Positions 33,946 to 45,762 of a DNA stretch of 64,000 bases are shown in pieces (position 1 is the stretch's first letter; the number at the start of each line of letters is the position of its first letter). Made by a program: the position numbers and the translations under genes. The notes beneath the pieces are model-generated. The model was given only the letters and a program-made list of their open reading frames with translations. It was not told the DNA's origin and searched no databases. The stretch covers positions 1 through 64,000 of the forward strand of contig BDSL01000044.1 of the NCBI GenBank assembly GCA_003116995.1. Direction: 5' to 3'. The DNA is from Yamagishiella unicocca. Its lineage: Eukaryota; Chlorophyta; Chlorophyceae; Chlamydomonadales; Volvocaceae.

Positions 33946-35650
33946 GCCACAAGCCTGTTTTGTACAGATTGATTACTGCTATTCGCACCCTGCCTAGGCA
34001 AAGCCAGTGACATCTTTTACAATTCTACACAACGCGCTTTGAGGACTGAAAATCGTGTCCAACGCACAGGGTGTGGGGAGCCTACCCTGGAGCCTGCCAA
34101 CACGACATTTACCCGAATACCGTTGCTCACTGGCCACGAGCGCATGCATGCGGGCCAGCGTTATACATTCATATCATCCTTTAAGTTGTGAGGTAACAGG
34201 AGGACACGGAACCGAACTAACATGCTACGATCTCGAGGTTGAAAGGATTTGGTCGGTTCCGAAACCTTTGGATCAAGGATCGCTGCTATTAGTGCATATG
34301 CCGCAACGGCAGAGGTCATCATATGCTGGAAGCCTATCATGCATGCGTCTTCTTAGTGCGGGAACTAGGACGGCAAGCGTTGTGAAAGCAACAACCGCCA
34401 ATTCCATCTCCCGTGCTGTCTCTTATCTTCGTGTCCGCCGACGTTCCCAGGGCCAATTAGGAAGAAGCACTGTTCCTCTTTGCTTTCATATACCCACCGT
34501 TTGCAACTTAGGTACTATCACGCCCTGTGGCACGCATATAACCTGTTACCTACGGCGTACTAACCTGTTACCTACAGCGTACCAGCCAACTAGACCGTCA
34601 GATGTAGTACAAAAGTGGAGTACTCCACTTTTGTACTACATCTGACGGTCTTTTTTGTTTTTGGCCGTGACATTCTGTTCCCAGCTGACATTGCAAACCG
34701 CAAAATGTATGGCATTATAACAGTAAGCCGGTTACAGCAGTTGCCGTGGCGGCCGCCGCCTACCTGAAGCAGCGCTTCGGACGGACGAACGGACTATCGA
34801 AATCCGCAACATGCGGCAGCTGCACTTTCTCGGGCGTCGAACAATCGGCGCACCTCTGCAACAAAACCGGCCTGCTGTTGGGAGCTGTCACGCAACAACC
34901 TTTCTACCTCATGACTATGCAACATCACAATTACTGTCTACCTATCCAAAACTCCCGCCACGACTTACGTCATCCAACAGGTCGACGCACTGCACCAGTC
35001 ATCGACTAACGCAGCATCGATCTGCCAGAATCGCGGCCGTTGTTTTGCAGTCTCGGCGGGCAACATATATGCATGCGATGATGCACAAACTGTGGACGAT
35101 GCAATGTCGCCGCGTCCATACGATGAGATAAGCCTATAGCGCTATATAGCCTATAGCGATAGCACGGGACGGGACGTATCCGTATCCGCCAAGCGAAGGA
35201 AAAGTAAGGAGTCATTGCAGGTAAAACTCATGCTCAACCCGTGTAAAGAACCAGCCAGCAGGTGGATAAGGGACCATCAGCATCACGTACGAGCAAGGAC
35301 TCGGGAAGGGACGATTCGGCAGCAGTAGCTAGCAGGATCCATGCATCGTGCGTGCGTGCAGCGCACGGCAGTTCGGGTCGGTCGGTGACGTCGCCACAGC
35401 ACCCGCCGCAGCGTGGAAGGCAAGTCGTGGTCCATCCTGCATCACGGCACACGTGCATCCTCGCTGGGTACGTCCCCATGCAGCCCCTCAGCACTCGGCA
35501 CCGCATTGCACCGTACCACAACACATCACAACCCGCCCCCGCCACCGACCTCCCGCCGACAACCCTCCCTGGACAGCCAGCTGTTGAAGTCCCTAACATA
35601 GCCCTGCGCCGTATCAGCGTCATAGCTAGCTCCTACTCGGCCCTCCTCCA
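33946..35650. other. Intergenic region between F-box gene start and ABM gene end
   Basis: It holds the upstream region of the F-box gene, a 22-bp direct repeat (taacctgttacctac... at 34539 and 34561) and the 60-bp palindrome. TATAGCGCTATA near 35135 is a further small palindrome. A plus frame of 196 codons (34055-34645) has no family signature and runs into the palindrome, so I do not call it as a gene. Confidence 0.5.
34592..34651. repeat. 60-bp perfect palindrome followed by T-run
   Basis: The half AGACCGTCAGATGTAGTAC-AAAAGTGGAGT (34592-34621) is followed with no spacer by its exact reverse complement (34622-34651). TTTTTT comes immediately after, so the transcript would be a 30-bp stem plus U-run, like a pol III terminated hairpin. 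It could equally be the relic of a foldback insertion. Confidence 0.95.
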
Positions 35651-35658
35651 TGTCCTCC

Positions 35659-38600
35659 CTACTCCATGTCCTCGCTGCTGTACAGCACGCGGAACGTGCG
35701 GGAGAACCACTCGATGTCGTTGTCAGCGGCGAACCTGTTGTGGTTGTCGCAAATAGTGGGGGCAGGTTGCGGGGTTCAGTTGGGAGGGTCGCAAGTAGTG
35801 GCGGTGTTCACTGCTGTCCATCCGACATAAGCTCCTTTCGAGGCGCATACGACACCTGGCACGAGGATTGCTAGCTGGCTAGCTGCTTGCCCGCTGCCGC
35901 AACTAGAAGACATACAAGAACAACCTTTTTTACTTTTAAGCTCTACGCGCGCGCAAGTCACACTCATATCGCCTGTAACACCGCGTCGCCTGTTTACGCG
36001 GCGGTAACAAACACGTAATCAATACTCACCCCTCCTGCCCACGGCGCACTATCTGGTCCCCCATCGGCAATACAGCGTACGACATTGCACACGGCGAAAC
36101 GAGTGCTACTACTGCTAGCCGCCGACCAAAGGCCGCACGACAGCAAACCCGGTCGTCACTCACTCGCGCAAGTTGCGGAAGTTCTTGGAGGTGAGGTGAT
36201 CCAGGTACGACTCCATGGTATCCCAGCCGCCGCGGATCATGTAGTGGTGGTTCATGGTGGCGAACTTGCGCAGCCTGCGCCACCACGGCGTTTGCGGAGG
36301 GGAGGGAAGGTTTTGAGGAAGGCCCGCGTACTATGGGAACCCAGGGGAGCAGGTTGCGAAGGGTCAAGGGAAATTATTGGTTGGCACTTCGCGCACACGC
36401 GAGAAGAGGAAGGGACAATGGAAAAGGTGGGAATTTGCCCGACGTCCACTTGCCCGACACACTGCAGCCAAGCCCTTCGCTCGCCGGGGCTAGCAGGCAC
36501 AGCCCTATCCCAACTTGTCGAACGCGTCTCCCATTTTCCTCGGCGCACGACCGTTCCAAAACAATGTGCATTCCCATCGCAAGTAGGACGATTGAAGACA
36601 CTTGGAATAGACAGCCCACCCTCCGCAGCCGACTCACGTGTAGAAGCGGTTCTCTCCCTCGTCCTTCACCACACGCGACTGGATGTCCTCGAACATGTTC
36701 TCGAACTTTCCGCACTGCGTAAGCAGGTATGGGAACACAGGGGTCGATGCATCACAGTTCAAAAGTTACATTTACAACGCTAATTTACAACGCTAATTTA
36801 CCTACTGCCGCCACCACCGCCGCTATGTGGTCTACTGAACAAGGCTTACCGTTAGCACCCGTCCCAACGCGCCGCTATAGATACCCACTCAACCTAATAA
36901 CCCGTGTACCCTTTTCCTCCTTGTACTAGGTACTGTCACAGCGAATACGACCCACCCCAGCCTCTTTACTACTACATCCAGACCTAACCTATCCACGCCA
37001 CACGCCCAAGGCAACCCCAAATAGCCGCGCCCCAGCCCACCCTCTTCCAGCCCCGCGGCCGCACCTGGGAGGGCGGCACGTGGAAGCGCACAGCCAGATG
37101 GGCGGGCGCGTCGCGCGGGTCCCACTCCTCGTCGCGACGGCGGCGGCGCTCCACGTCCTTGGCGGCGGCGGCACGGGAGGCGGCGGCGGCAACCTCGCCC
37201 TCGCGGTTCTGACGGTACTCCTGAAGGTTGTTACAGGCAGGGATGCGTGGGTGTCGATGTGGGTGTTGGTGTTGGGTGTGGGTGTGGGCGCAGGCGTGGG
37301 GTGTTGGGTGTGGGTGTGCGCGTGATCAATATGTCACCCTGTGTGGTTGGATCAGGGACAAGCGGACCAACCAACCAACCAACCAACCAACCAACAAACA
37401 AACAAATAAACCTAGCAACCGCAGCGCGCCGTCACGCATCCCCTGCCTGCCTGTCAGCTGCCACGCCGCCTGTCCCCGCCCCATCACGCCCCATCCGCCG
37501 GTCCACCTACCCGCTTCACGTCGCCCATAGCCTCAAGCGGGAAGGCCTCCATAAGGATGTCGTTGTCGTCCAGGAAGTCGTGGAAGTCCTTGGACGCGCG
37601 AGACCTGGATGAAGGCAGCCGCAGGCGGGCGGGCGGGCGAGCAGCAGGCGGAGGTTGGATGCGTAGGGCGGAGGCGCAGGTTCTCCAGGGTGACGACACC
37701 ATACGCACGGGGGTTTGGTTCACCGGATCCGACAGCAATAAGCAAAGCAAGGGAGGTAAATTATATCCGCCCGGATCCGACAGCAATAAGTAAAGCAAGG
37801 GAGGTAAATTACATCCGCGAATCCATGGCCGACAAAACAAGGGCGATGAACAAGGGAGGATGGACAAGACGGCACCTGCACCACGTGAGCGACACGCAGA
37901 GACCCACTTACTACCAACAATACCGACGTACAGTGGACGGTGCACGGTAAGCAAGGGGAGGAGGGGGAACTAGGGTGGCCGGTGGGCAAGGGGAGGAGGA
38001 CGCGAACTAGGGTGGCCGCGAAAGTGTGTTCACTCACGCGCAGTGGTCCATGAGGTCGCCGAAGGTGGCCCACTCGGTGTAGGAGTAGAAGTCGATGTTG
38101 TCGGCGTTGGTCTTGGACAGGTGGTAGTAGTCGAGGCCCTTGGTGTCGCGGAGGTCCTTCTCCATGCGACCCCTGAGGCGGCGGACAGAGAGGCAGCAGC
38201 GGCACGGCAGCAGCGGCGGCGCGGCGGGGTGATTGGCGGCCATACAAAACACCATCGGGAGAAGAAGCAAGCAGCGGACGCAGGAGCAGCGGACGCACGA
38301 GGCAGCTGCAGCAGCAAGAAGAGGATCGCGGCTGTAGCATTTCATTCGGCATGCCGAATTCGGCGGTGGCGGCGGCGGCGGGACAACCCGGACGGCAGTG
38401 CGGAATCCCAATGCAAGGGCGGGACATCCCGGACGGCAGTGCGGAATCCCAATGCAAGAACGCAACACGTCCTGCTGCCGGCTCAGGAGCGGTGCCCTTC
38501 CTACGTTAAATATCTTTCCGTGCCTTCGTGCTGGTTACGAATTTCCGTGCCTTCGGCCCCGTCCGCCCCTGCCTCCCACCCACCACTCCTTCATGAAGGC

Positions 38601-39424
38601 GTCGTGCATCGAGGGCGGCACCTCATACTTGATGAGCCAGTAGGCGGGCTGGTCCTCCACGTCGCCGCGGCTGCGGCGCTGCAGCCACTGCGCGGCGGGA
38701 GGCGCGGGAGGGACGGACGAGGGGTCAGGATTGGACAGGATCACGGGCGAGGGGTCAAGATTAGACAGAACCACGGGCGAGGGGTCAGGATTGGACAGAA
38801 CCACGGGCGAGGGGTCAGGATTGGACAGGACCACGGGCGGCCGGTGCGAGCAACGACGGGAAGGACAACACGGGCGAACGGCGTGCGGAGTTTTTGAGGC
38901 ATGCGTGCGCCTGCTGTTCAGGGCGATCACGTTGCGGGCGAGGCCGCGCTGCAGCCGGCGAAAGCGAGCGAGCAAGCAAGCAAGCCCGAACGGCCTAAAG
39001 CAGCGTGTTAGGAAATGACGCCCCATGGGTCGGCAAGAAGGCGCGTGGATGGTGCGGCACGCAGCGGACCGGCATACCAAGAGCGACCACCTACATACGG
39101 CCCCGCCGGGCCGACGCATCTGAGTGCTGGGGAGCGAACGGTGCAGCGGTGCCTTAGGAAATCCCAGACATAGGGCAACTCCACACATCTCAGCAGCGTC
39201 AGCAGGCTCTATCGGACGCTGCTGACCGCAGCACAGGAAAAGCGCGCGCACCCACGCACCTCTAGGGTCTTCACATTGTTGGAGCTCTTGGTGTTGCGGC
39301 TGAGGGAGCTGTGCCAGGAGGCCGGCGTGCGCGCGGCGGAGGCGAAGGAAGCGCAGCAGCAGCACAGCAGCAGCGCGGCGGCCGCAGCGGCCAGCAGAGG
39401 CGCGTGGGAGCGGCGGGGAGCCAT
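35659..39424 (-). CDS. Signal-peptide protein with two ABM-like alpha/beta-barrel domains, 8 exons
   Basis: Exons on the minus strand are 39424-39260, 38687-38584, 38172-38038, 37604-37511, 37220-37065, 36714-36638, 36274-36164 and 35734-35659. Every junction is GT-AG and in phase, giving 305 aa. The N-terminus (MAPRRSHAPLLAAAAAALLL then CCCCASFASA) is a signal peptide or transit peptide. Domain 1 (~71-160) has YWLIKYEVPPSMHDAFMKEW, FYSYTEWATFGDLMDHC and DILMEAFPL. Domain 2 (~207-300) has LAVRFHVPPS, MIRGGWDTMESYLDHL and WFSRTFRVL. Both follow the antibiotic-biosynthesis-monooxygenase pattern of an extended strand, a W-S/T-centred strand and H-x-S helix. An Ala/Arg-rich linker (~171-195) joins them. 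Enzymatic function is not shown by the sequence; the fold call is by pattern. Confidence 0.75.
37366..37410. repeat. ACCA/ACAA microsatellite in intron 4
   Basis: About five ACCA units grade into ACAA/ATAA units inside the fourth intron of the ABM gene. Confidence 0.9.
37723..38840. repeat. Three short tandem duplications in introns of the ABM gene
   Basis: A 48-bp unit starting ccggatccgacagcaataag is present twice (37723-37818, intron 3). A ~41-bp unit with cggacggcagtgcggaatcc is present twice (about 38388-38459, intron 2). A 30-bp unit cgaggggtcaggattggaca-gaaccacggg is present about four times (38718-38840, intron 1). Exons are untouched. Confidence 0.85.
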
Positions 39425-41500
39425 GACGGCGTCGGCGCAGACGGGAGTCGCGAGCGTTGGAAGTCAAGGGCGGAGGACGGGGCCGGAGCCAGGCGCAAGA
39501 CTTGAGCGTGAAGAGGGGATTTAGGCGTTGCCAGAAGACCTGCGCTGATGCAAAGCAAGCTGCGGCAGCGGCTTTAAATCGTGTCGGGAGAGTACGACAA
39601 CGCGAAGCGGCGTGAGCCTCCGGAACCGACAGGTAAGCTTCGATCATTACCGTTGTAGATGCTCTCACGGGAAAAAAACGTGGGTTGCTTTCTCGCCGAC
39701 GCGCTTAACCCCGGGCGAGGTTGCGCTATGGGGTCGCAGTGATTTGTTGCATTGTTTTGCAGCGGCCATTTCGGAGCGGGGCCGCAATGGGCTGCACCTC
39801 GAATGCGCGCAAGCCGAGTCAGGCGCGACGCAAGCACAAGGTTGGGCCCCGTTCGTTCATCATGACGCGGGCAGGCTTCACTTTTTGCACGTGGCCGTGT
39901 CACCGGCGGACGAGACGATTATTGTTGTTTCCGCAGCTCCCTTCCATACTCCTGGCGCGGCATAAACATTTTTGTTTGCGGTGGTGGTCTTGCGCATTTC
40001 AAGCAGACCTGCCGGTGTGAAATCCCGTCGGCAACGACCGCGGCGCGTCGCGCTTTTAGAGGCGTCAAAACGTGCGGGAACGTGATTATCGTCCCAAAAC
40101 GGGCATAGCGTAGAAGCGCTCACGCCATCCGTTCCTCACCTTTGCGCACCAAGGACTTCCCCTACTTCACAGCACTCCACCATTCATGAGCAGCCTCACA
40201 ACGAGTCCCAGCAGTGGCCAGCAGCGAGAGGCCCCAGCCTACAGCTTGGGGGAAGCAAGTCGCGCTCCCGACCTCTCCTGACGAGCTTTCGTGGTGCCGA
40301 CAGCGTGCTGACGTTACGCTAGGTGATCAGCCAGCGGACGTTCACGAACGTTCTCAGCTGTTGCTCATTGCAGCAAAAGAAGGCAGAGCCCGAGCCAGCC
40401 ACAAACAACGGGTTATTTACGTCGCTTGCTATAACTTTGATAAAACCCACGGAACGCCGCCCGCGTGCAGGCGCAAGCACTTGCAAACCCGGGACGGATT
40501 TGTTGCACTGGGAAGAACGGGACTGCACTGGCACCAGGCAGCAGAAGCGCGAGCCTTTCCTTTATCCTTTCCTTGGGACCGCGCCGAACTTGGCCCCCAA
40601 AAACCCAATACCGACAGCCTGCACAGCGTTCGGGGAGGCTCGCCTATTCAGAGGGGTTTTCGCTGAACGCCGCTATAAACATACGCCTAGTACAATTTGT
40701 TAGCAGCCGGGCGCGGCCTTCACACCGTTTGCTCTTGACCAGCCGTAGGTCGTACTCGGTTAGGTCCTTACGTGTCATGATTCGAAATGTTTGCTTGAAT
40801 AGTGTCTGAACGTTAATAGCTATCCTTGCATCGCGCCGGCGCTGATGTGGCACGTAAACCAAAATGGGCAGGCAATCCAATTCAGCGACGCTAGCTGCCA
40901 GAGCAAAGGGTCCGTGGAAATTGCTGCGGCTATATTTCGGAAACAACGAAATTCATCAGTTTGTTGTCCGTAATTGGCGTCGCGCTGTTCATCCTGGCAC
41001 CGCACTGGACGCCAAGGATGTCTCCGTGGAGATCTCATCAACAATCTAATCAATCACATTGTATTGTTCCACACGTGGCTTGTGAAGGTGCGTACACGTC
41101 ATGAGGGTGCTGACTCGTCGTCGCTGTTTGGCCGCCAAGGACTCCCGTCTAGTGTGCCCCCTGGAGCGCCACCCCTTTCCCCTATTTATGGGCGCCACGC
41201 CGCCACCCCTTTCCCCTACCTTTCATGGGCGCCACTACGCTTCTTTCCTCCCTGCTTTCTTGCAACACCTTCGTCACCCATGCCCCCGATAAGCCTCCCA
41301 GTGTCCTCGTGCTGCCCTCGGCCCCCACATCTGTCCGTCCCTCCACCACCCATTCGCTTCATCCTCAACCCCGGGCGTTCCCATCCCGCCGTCTTCACGC
41401 GCCGCACCGGTCCCTTCATCCCACGCCTCACAGCCAGGACCCACATACCTCCCTCTCTCCGTTCTCTCACACCACACGCCCATACCGGCCCCCCCAGGGA
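39425..41500. other. Upstream of ABM gene; no clear gene
   Basis: It contains the presumed promoter of the ABM gene (39425 onwards on the minus strand) but no TATA or other motif I can defend. Several frames of 100-190 codons overlap each other on both strands without family signatures. A possible exon ending NHIVLFHTWLVK before a donor at about 41088 is too weak to call. Confidence 0.4.
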
Positions 41501-41504
41501 AACA

Positions 41505-44200
41505 AGCTCCGCTGGCCGTACCTGACCGACTCCTTCGCCTCGGACACGCTCACCTCGCGGCCCCCCCTGGACCGGGATGAGCACGTGGCTTGAGGTATGG
41601 CTCGACAGCAGCAGCACCTACAGCAGCTGTAGCAGCCGTAGCAGCCGTAGCCGTAGTATTAGCAGCAATACCAGTAGCAGCAGCAGTAGCGGTAGCGCCG
41701 CGGGAAGGAAGAAAAGAGTGGAATGGGCGAGTGTCAGGATGGCGATGTGAGCTTGGCGCAACGGGCAGCGCGCCTCGCGGGGTGTCTTCTCGTGTTCAGG
41801 CTCGGCCAGGCAGCCGCAGCATGTCGCGGCGACCTTCACGCGCCGACCCTGCCTTGCCGTCCACATCCCTTGACAGCCTGCCCCACACGCTGCATGATGT
41901 CGTACGAATGGTAACCGTTCTAACCTCCCATCACCCCCCTCCTTGCTGCGGTCTCGTACTGTAGCCGCTTTCCGCGACCTCGTACGACAGCCGCTTGCTG
42001 GCGACCTTGTACTACTGCTGCCTGTTGCGGCTACGTACCACAACGGCTGCTGCGGCGCTGTACCGTAGTTGCCTACTGCGGCACCGTAGCACAGCTGCCT
42101 CGTACCGGCTGCGGCAAAGCGCATCAGAACGTGATCCCTCCCCCTCTCCCCTTTCCAGCCCGACCGTCCATACACGCCATCGCCTAATGCCATCCTGGAG
42201 TGCGTACGACCGCTGCCGTACCATTCTTCACCTGGCGTGCCCTCCGCTGCTCCACCAGGGCCGCAGGTATGGCTCAGCACCCGGGCGGCCGTCATCTGCT
42301 GCTCGCAGCTGGTCAACGGCACGAACAGGACAGAACAGACAGAACGTCGGGGAGCTACGCCCCCCCCCCCCGCGCAGAACGCGCAGCCGCCCCTCCTGGT
42401 CAAGGTCGCCCACCGTGGGTGAAGCGTCGCCGCAACCACTCAGCACGGTGCGACGATCGTGGCGGCAATGCAGGTAAGGACCGGGGTATGCGAGGGTTCG
42501 AATCCCATACCCCGCACCTTGCCACGCCTCGGCCCGGCACCCGGTACCCGGCCCCGCAACTCACCACCCGAACCCACAGGCTTCCTCTCAAACGCCCCCC
42601 CACCTCGCTGCACGGATAACACGCAAGCAACCCCGCCGACGTGTATACGTTTATTACAGCGTGAGCACGTGTTTTGTTTATCGCCCTTGTACGGAACAAC
42701 CTCGGATGGTTTCGGAGCTCTCGAGTGGTTGCTCTCGAGGGACCGTACCGGTATCAGGCACCACGAGGGTACACTACAAACGCCTCCAACCCGTTCGGGC
42801 GCCGAGGCCCTTCCGGCGCAACGACCCTGAATCCCAAACCGCGCCGCGCCTCGCAAGCCCCGACAAAAACCTGAAACCCTAAACCCTAAAGCCTAAACCC
42901 TACATCGCTATTTGCTCTTCGGCGTCCGTTCGGTCTTAACTCATGTTGCCGTCGGGGCGTTCACTTATCTGGTTTACAGCAGCTGCCGCACCTTCCACAC
43001 TATTAGCACGGGGATAAGCGATCCCATTGCGTGTTGCCTAAGCAAGTACTATCCTTTGTTTTGATCCTATGCGCGTCTTCGCGACGCGAATCAATCACCC
43101 CACTCACCCCAGGATATGCAGGATCTAAATGTCCCTTCTCCTGTGTCGATGCACCGGTTTCCTCTCTTCCTAAACCCTAAAGACCCTAAAGACCCTAGGA
43201 ATCTAAACCCCCTTCCCCTCAGGCATCTCCTCGTGGCATCTTCCTCGTGGCATCTTCCCCGCCTACCCGTCCATCTGACCTTGTCCACGCGTCCGCGACA
43301 GCGGCCGTGAGGGCGGCTCCAAGATCTCCCTCGACATATCCGCGACAGCGGCCGTGAGGGCGGCTCCAAGATCTCCCTCGACATATCCGCGCTGAACGTG
43401 CTGGCGGTGTCGCTTATCTTCAGCGGACATATAAAGTGAGGGCCTGCGCCGCTGGAGTGACGGCAGGCGGGGGAGGGGCGCCGCGGGTGCGAGGACACGC
43501 TTTCATCTTACTCCCATTTGTTCGCAGCGCCCCCGCCCACCCCCACTCGTTTCTTGTTCTTCATTGCACCCACCGTCGTCGAGTCCACTTTTGTGGCCGT
43601 CCACCCGTGTCCACCCTAGTCCAGTAGCATGCGCGCGCGTCCAGGTGTCCGAAGGCTATGCACCCATTACAATTCACATCTCGAGTCAACGGTTCTTTTA
43701 TGTACCCCACCACCACCACCACCACCACCACACACGCACACAAAACACACGTCCGCGCTAGTTTCTGCCGTCTGTTTCCAATGTCGTGTAACCGGGTCTT
43801 CCCGCCACCCTCATCTGCGCTACCCCTTTCCAGTCCTCCGCCGGGCCGCTGGCCACCGCGCGTCGCAATCCTTATAAACGCGCATCCTGGCGGCCCGGGG
43901 GGAGGACAAGGGGGGAATGGGAGCGGAGAATGGGGAGCGGGACGCGGCTGCGAAAGGGGGGAATGGGGAGCGGGACGCGGCTGCGAACCGGCATGGGTAC
44001 CGCCCCGCGCGGCTTAAGGCACCGTGCCTACCTCGGGCCATCCGCGCCCTAAAACCCTAAAACCCTCTCCACCTTCCCCACCCGCCGCCCATCCCCAAGC
44101 AACCACAGGCGCGCTCTCATGCCACCAACCGCCAACTGCCGACTGTCGACTCATTGTCCGCCGCAGGTCGGACTGGAAGATCGAACAGAACCTGCCGTAA
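41505..44200 (+). CDS. Unrecognised spliced gene, 3' exons
   Basis: The best-supported part is the 3' end. Exon 43349-43435 (REGGSKISLDISALNVLAVS then LIFSGHIK) joins in phase to 44167-44200 (SDWKIEQNLP, stop). If unspliced, the frame stops just after HIK. Coding-looking blocks upstream on the same strand are LRWPYLTDSFASDTLTSRPP (41510-41569), VWLSTRAAVICCSQLVNG (42267-42320) and HGATIVAAMQ before a gtaagg donor at 42475. Their linkage is not proven. The WPYLTDS block recalls Frag1/DRAM membrane proteins only loosely. I do not recognise the family. Confidence 0.35.
42478..42525 (+). other. B-box-containing hairpin, tRNA-like 3' half
   Basis: GGGGTATG...CATACCCC encloses GGTTCGAATCC, the consensus pol III B box. 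No matching D-arm or acceptor 5' half is visible, and the T-stem pairs poorly, so it is not a complete tRNA. It may be a relic of a tRNA-derived SINE. Confidence 0.4.
42872..42902. repeat. Interstitial telomere-like CCCTAAA repeats
   Basis: Four imperfect heptamers (CCCTAAA, CCCTAAA, gCCTAAA, CCCTA) in a row. Shorter relatives occur at 43170-43195 (ccctaaagaccctaaagacc) and 44050-44068 (CCCTAAAA twice). They match plant/green-alga telomere units but are interstitial. Confidence 0.7.
43292..43385 (+). repeat. 47-bp tandem duplication spanning a 3' splice site
   Basis: The unit tccgcgacagcggccgtgag...ctcgacata is exactly duplicated (43292-43338 and 43339-43385). Each copy contains the acceptor gcgacag before the exon of the unrecognised gene. 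The unit length is not a multiple of three, so only use of the second acceptor keeps the frame. Confidence 0.85.
43706..43733. repeat. CAC microsatellite
   Basis: A run of about nine CAC units followed by CACACGCACAC within the putative last intron of the gene above. Confidence 0.9.
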
Positions 44201-44476
44201 ACCCCCTCCGCGGTTGTCCTCCTGTACCCGCCCGGCAGCGCGACGGCGGCGGCAGGCGCGGCCGCCACGTCAGCAGGATTCGGCGCGATGGCCCTCCCCC
44301 CCTGGAGCGATGTTGCCTGCGGCGTTGGACAACTTAGTGTTGGCGGGACTGGGGCCGGGGCCGGGGCACGGACCTGTTGGGGCTGGCTGGGGACTCGGCC
44401 AAAGGCAGGGGTAGCATCGCCCATCATATCACGCACACAGACAACAATTTGACGGGGGGAAAGAGTACGGACGGGC

Positions 44477-44655
44477 GTGTGTTGTTCCCATTTATGAGTG
44501 GCGGGCCGGTGCGTGTGTTGTTCCTTTTTATGGGTGGCGGGCCGGTGCGTGTGTTGTTCCTTTTTATGGGTGGCGGGCCGGTGTGAGCTGTGGCCCCTTT
44601 CGATTCGTGGCCCCTTTCGTGGCCCCTTTCGTGGCCCCTCCGGTGGCCCCTTTTG
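44477..44655. repeat. 34-36 bp tandem repeat x3, then GTGGCCCCTTTC repeats
   Basis: The unit gtgttgttcctttttatggg-tggcgggccggtgc occurs three times (44477-44585). It is followed by four loose copies of GTGGCCCCTTTC (44592-44655). The resulting frame (FLFMGGGPVRVL repeats) is not considered a gene. Confidence 0.85.
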
Positions 44656-45710
44656 TTGCCCTCCCGGTGCGTGTATTGCGGCCCAGGGCCACCGAGGGGC
44701 GTGAGCGCGGGTGCGGCTCGGGCGTCGACTCGTTCTCCGCGGAGGTGCGTGGGCTGTGATGTCGTACTCAGATCATGTCGTACTCGGATCATGGAGCACG
44801 ACCCTGCGACGGCAGGCGAAGGAGGGACTGCGTTCATGTGCGTGCACGGCGCGGGATGTCGACGTCGAATACATAGGGACGGCCGGCTTAGCGTCGTTGG
44901 CTGGCAAGAGTGCGTCCTAGCGATTTCGATATTAGTAGCTGCGGGTATGAGAGAAGGCGTGGCCGAATTTGTGATGCTGCCGCTGTTGTTGCTGTTGCGG
45001 CAGAGATTGCTGTTGTTTGCGATCCTCCGCTGTCGCTTCTCAACTTGAATTTTGAGTTCTGGTGCCGCGAGTGCTGCTGCGTGCGCGTGGGGGTGACATG
45101 ACAGTCATGCTCTCGTGTCTGAACCGTACCGACTGCATGTTTTTTGTAGTTCTTGATAAGCTTTATTTTTAGCATCATTTAAACGAATACAGAGGCGAGA
45201 CGTCGGCGTGCGTTGCGATGAGGGGGCAGGGGCGGCGTAATGAGCGTCATGAGGCGCTGGCCGCGGGGCCTAATGCACAGCGTGATGCCCCTCCGGCGGC
45301 TAGAATCCCTGTGTGGTGGCGCCGAAATGGAGGGAGACGGAGAGTAAGGGTGAGGAACCGTGGCAACCAAGGGCCTGGGTGTGGGGCAAGTGTGGAGACA
45401 GGTGTATTAGGTAGGCAGGTGCGAGGCGCGGGTCAGGAGAGGGGAAGTACTTCCTCTGGTGTTGGGGGTTGCCCGCAAGGGGCATCTTAGGGGCGCTACA
45501 GGGACACGAGGGGGTGCAGCAGAGGCGCTGTGGAAGTCGGTTGGAGCCTGCTAAGGCGCCGCTGAGGGAAGGGGCGTGGGGCGCCGCGAGAACGGCGGCG
45601 GGGTCGAACGAGCGGGAAGGGGTGTTCACCGCAGCGTGGGCCGCTGGGAAGGGTCGTGGGGCGGCTTGCGCGGCTGCGCTGTATAGTAACCGGTGATCGC
45701 GGTTATACAG
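44656..45710. other. No recognisable gene
   Basis: Several overlapping frames of 60-190 codons occur on both strands, with no domain pattern. No RNA gene or element was identified. Confidence 0.4.
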
Positions 45711-45711
45711 G

Positions 45712-45762
45712 TCGTTGTTGTTGTAACGGTTACAGTGGGTTCCAGACCAAGAGGTAGAACCA
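45712..45762 (-). mobile_element. 50-bp LINE 3' tail remnant
   Basis: Minus-strand read: ggttctacctcttggtctgg, aacccactgtaaccgttaca, acaacaac. It is the last ~50 bp of the LINE including the ACA tail, an extreme 5' truncation. Confidence 0.75.

Noticed and set aside
34055..34645. 196-codon plus ORF
   Set aside because: No domain pattern; it ends inside the 60-bp palindrome and lies in the F-box gene's upstream region.
42478..42525. tRNA gene
   Set aside because: Only a B box and hairpin are present; no D-arm, no proper T-stem and no acceptor 5' half.
44424..44837. Repetitive minus ORF with HERGHERGHE-type repeats
   Set aside because: It is the translation of short tandem repeats at 44477-44655.
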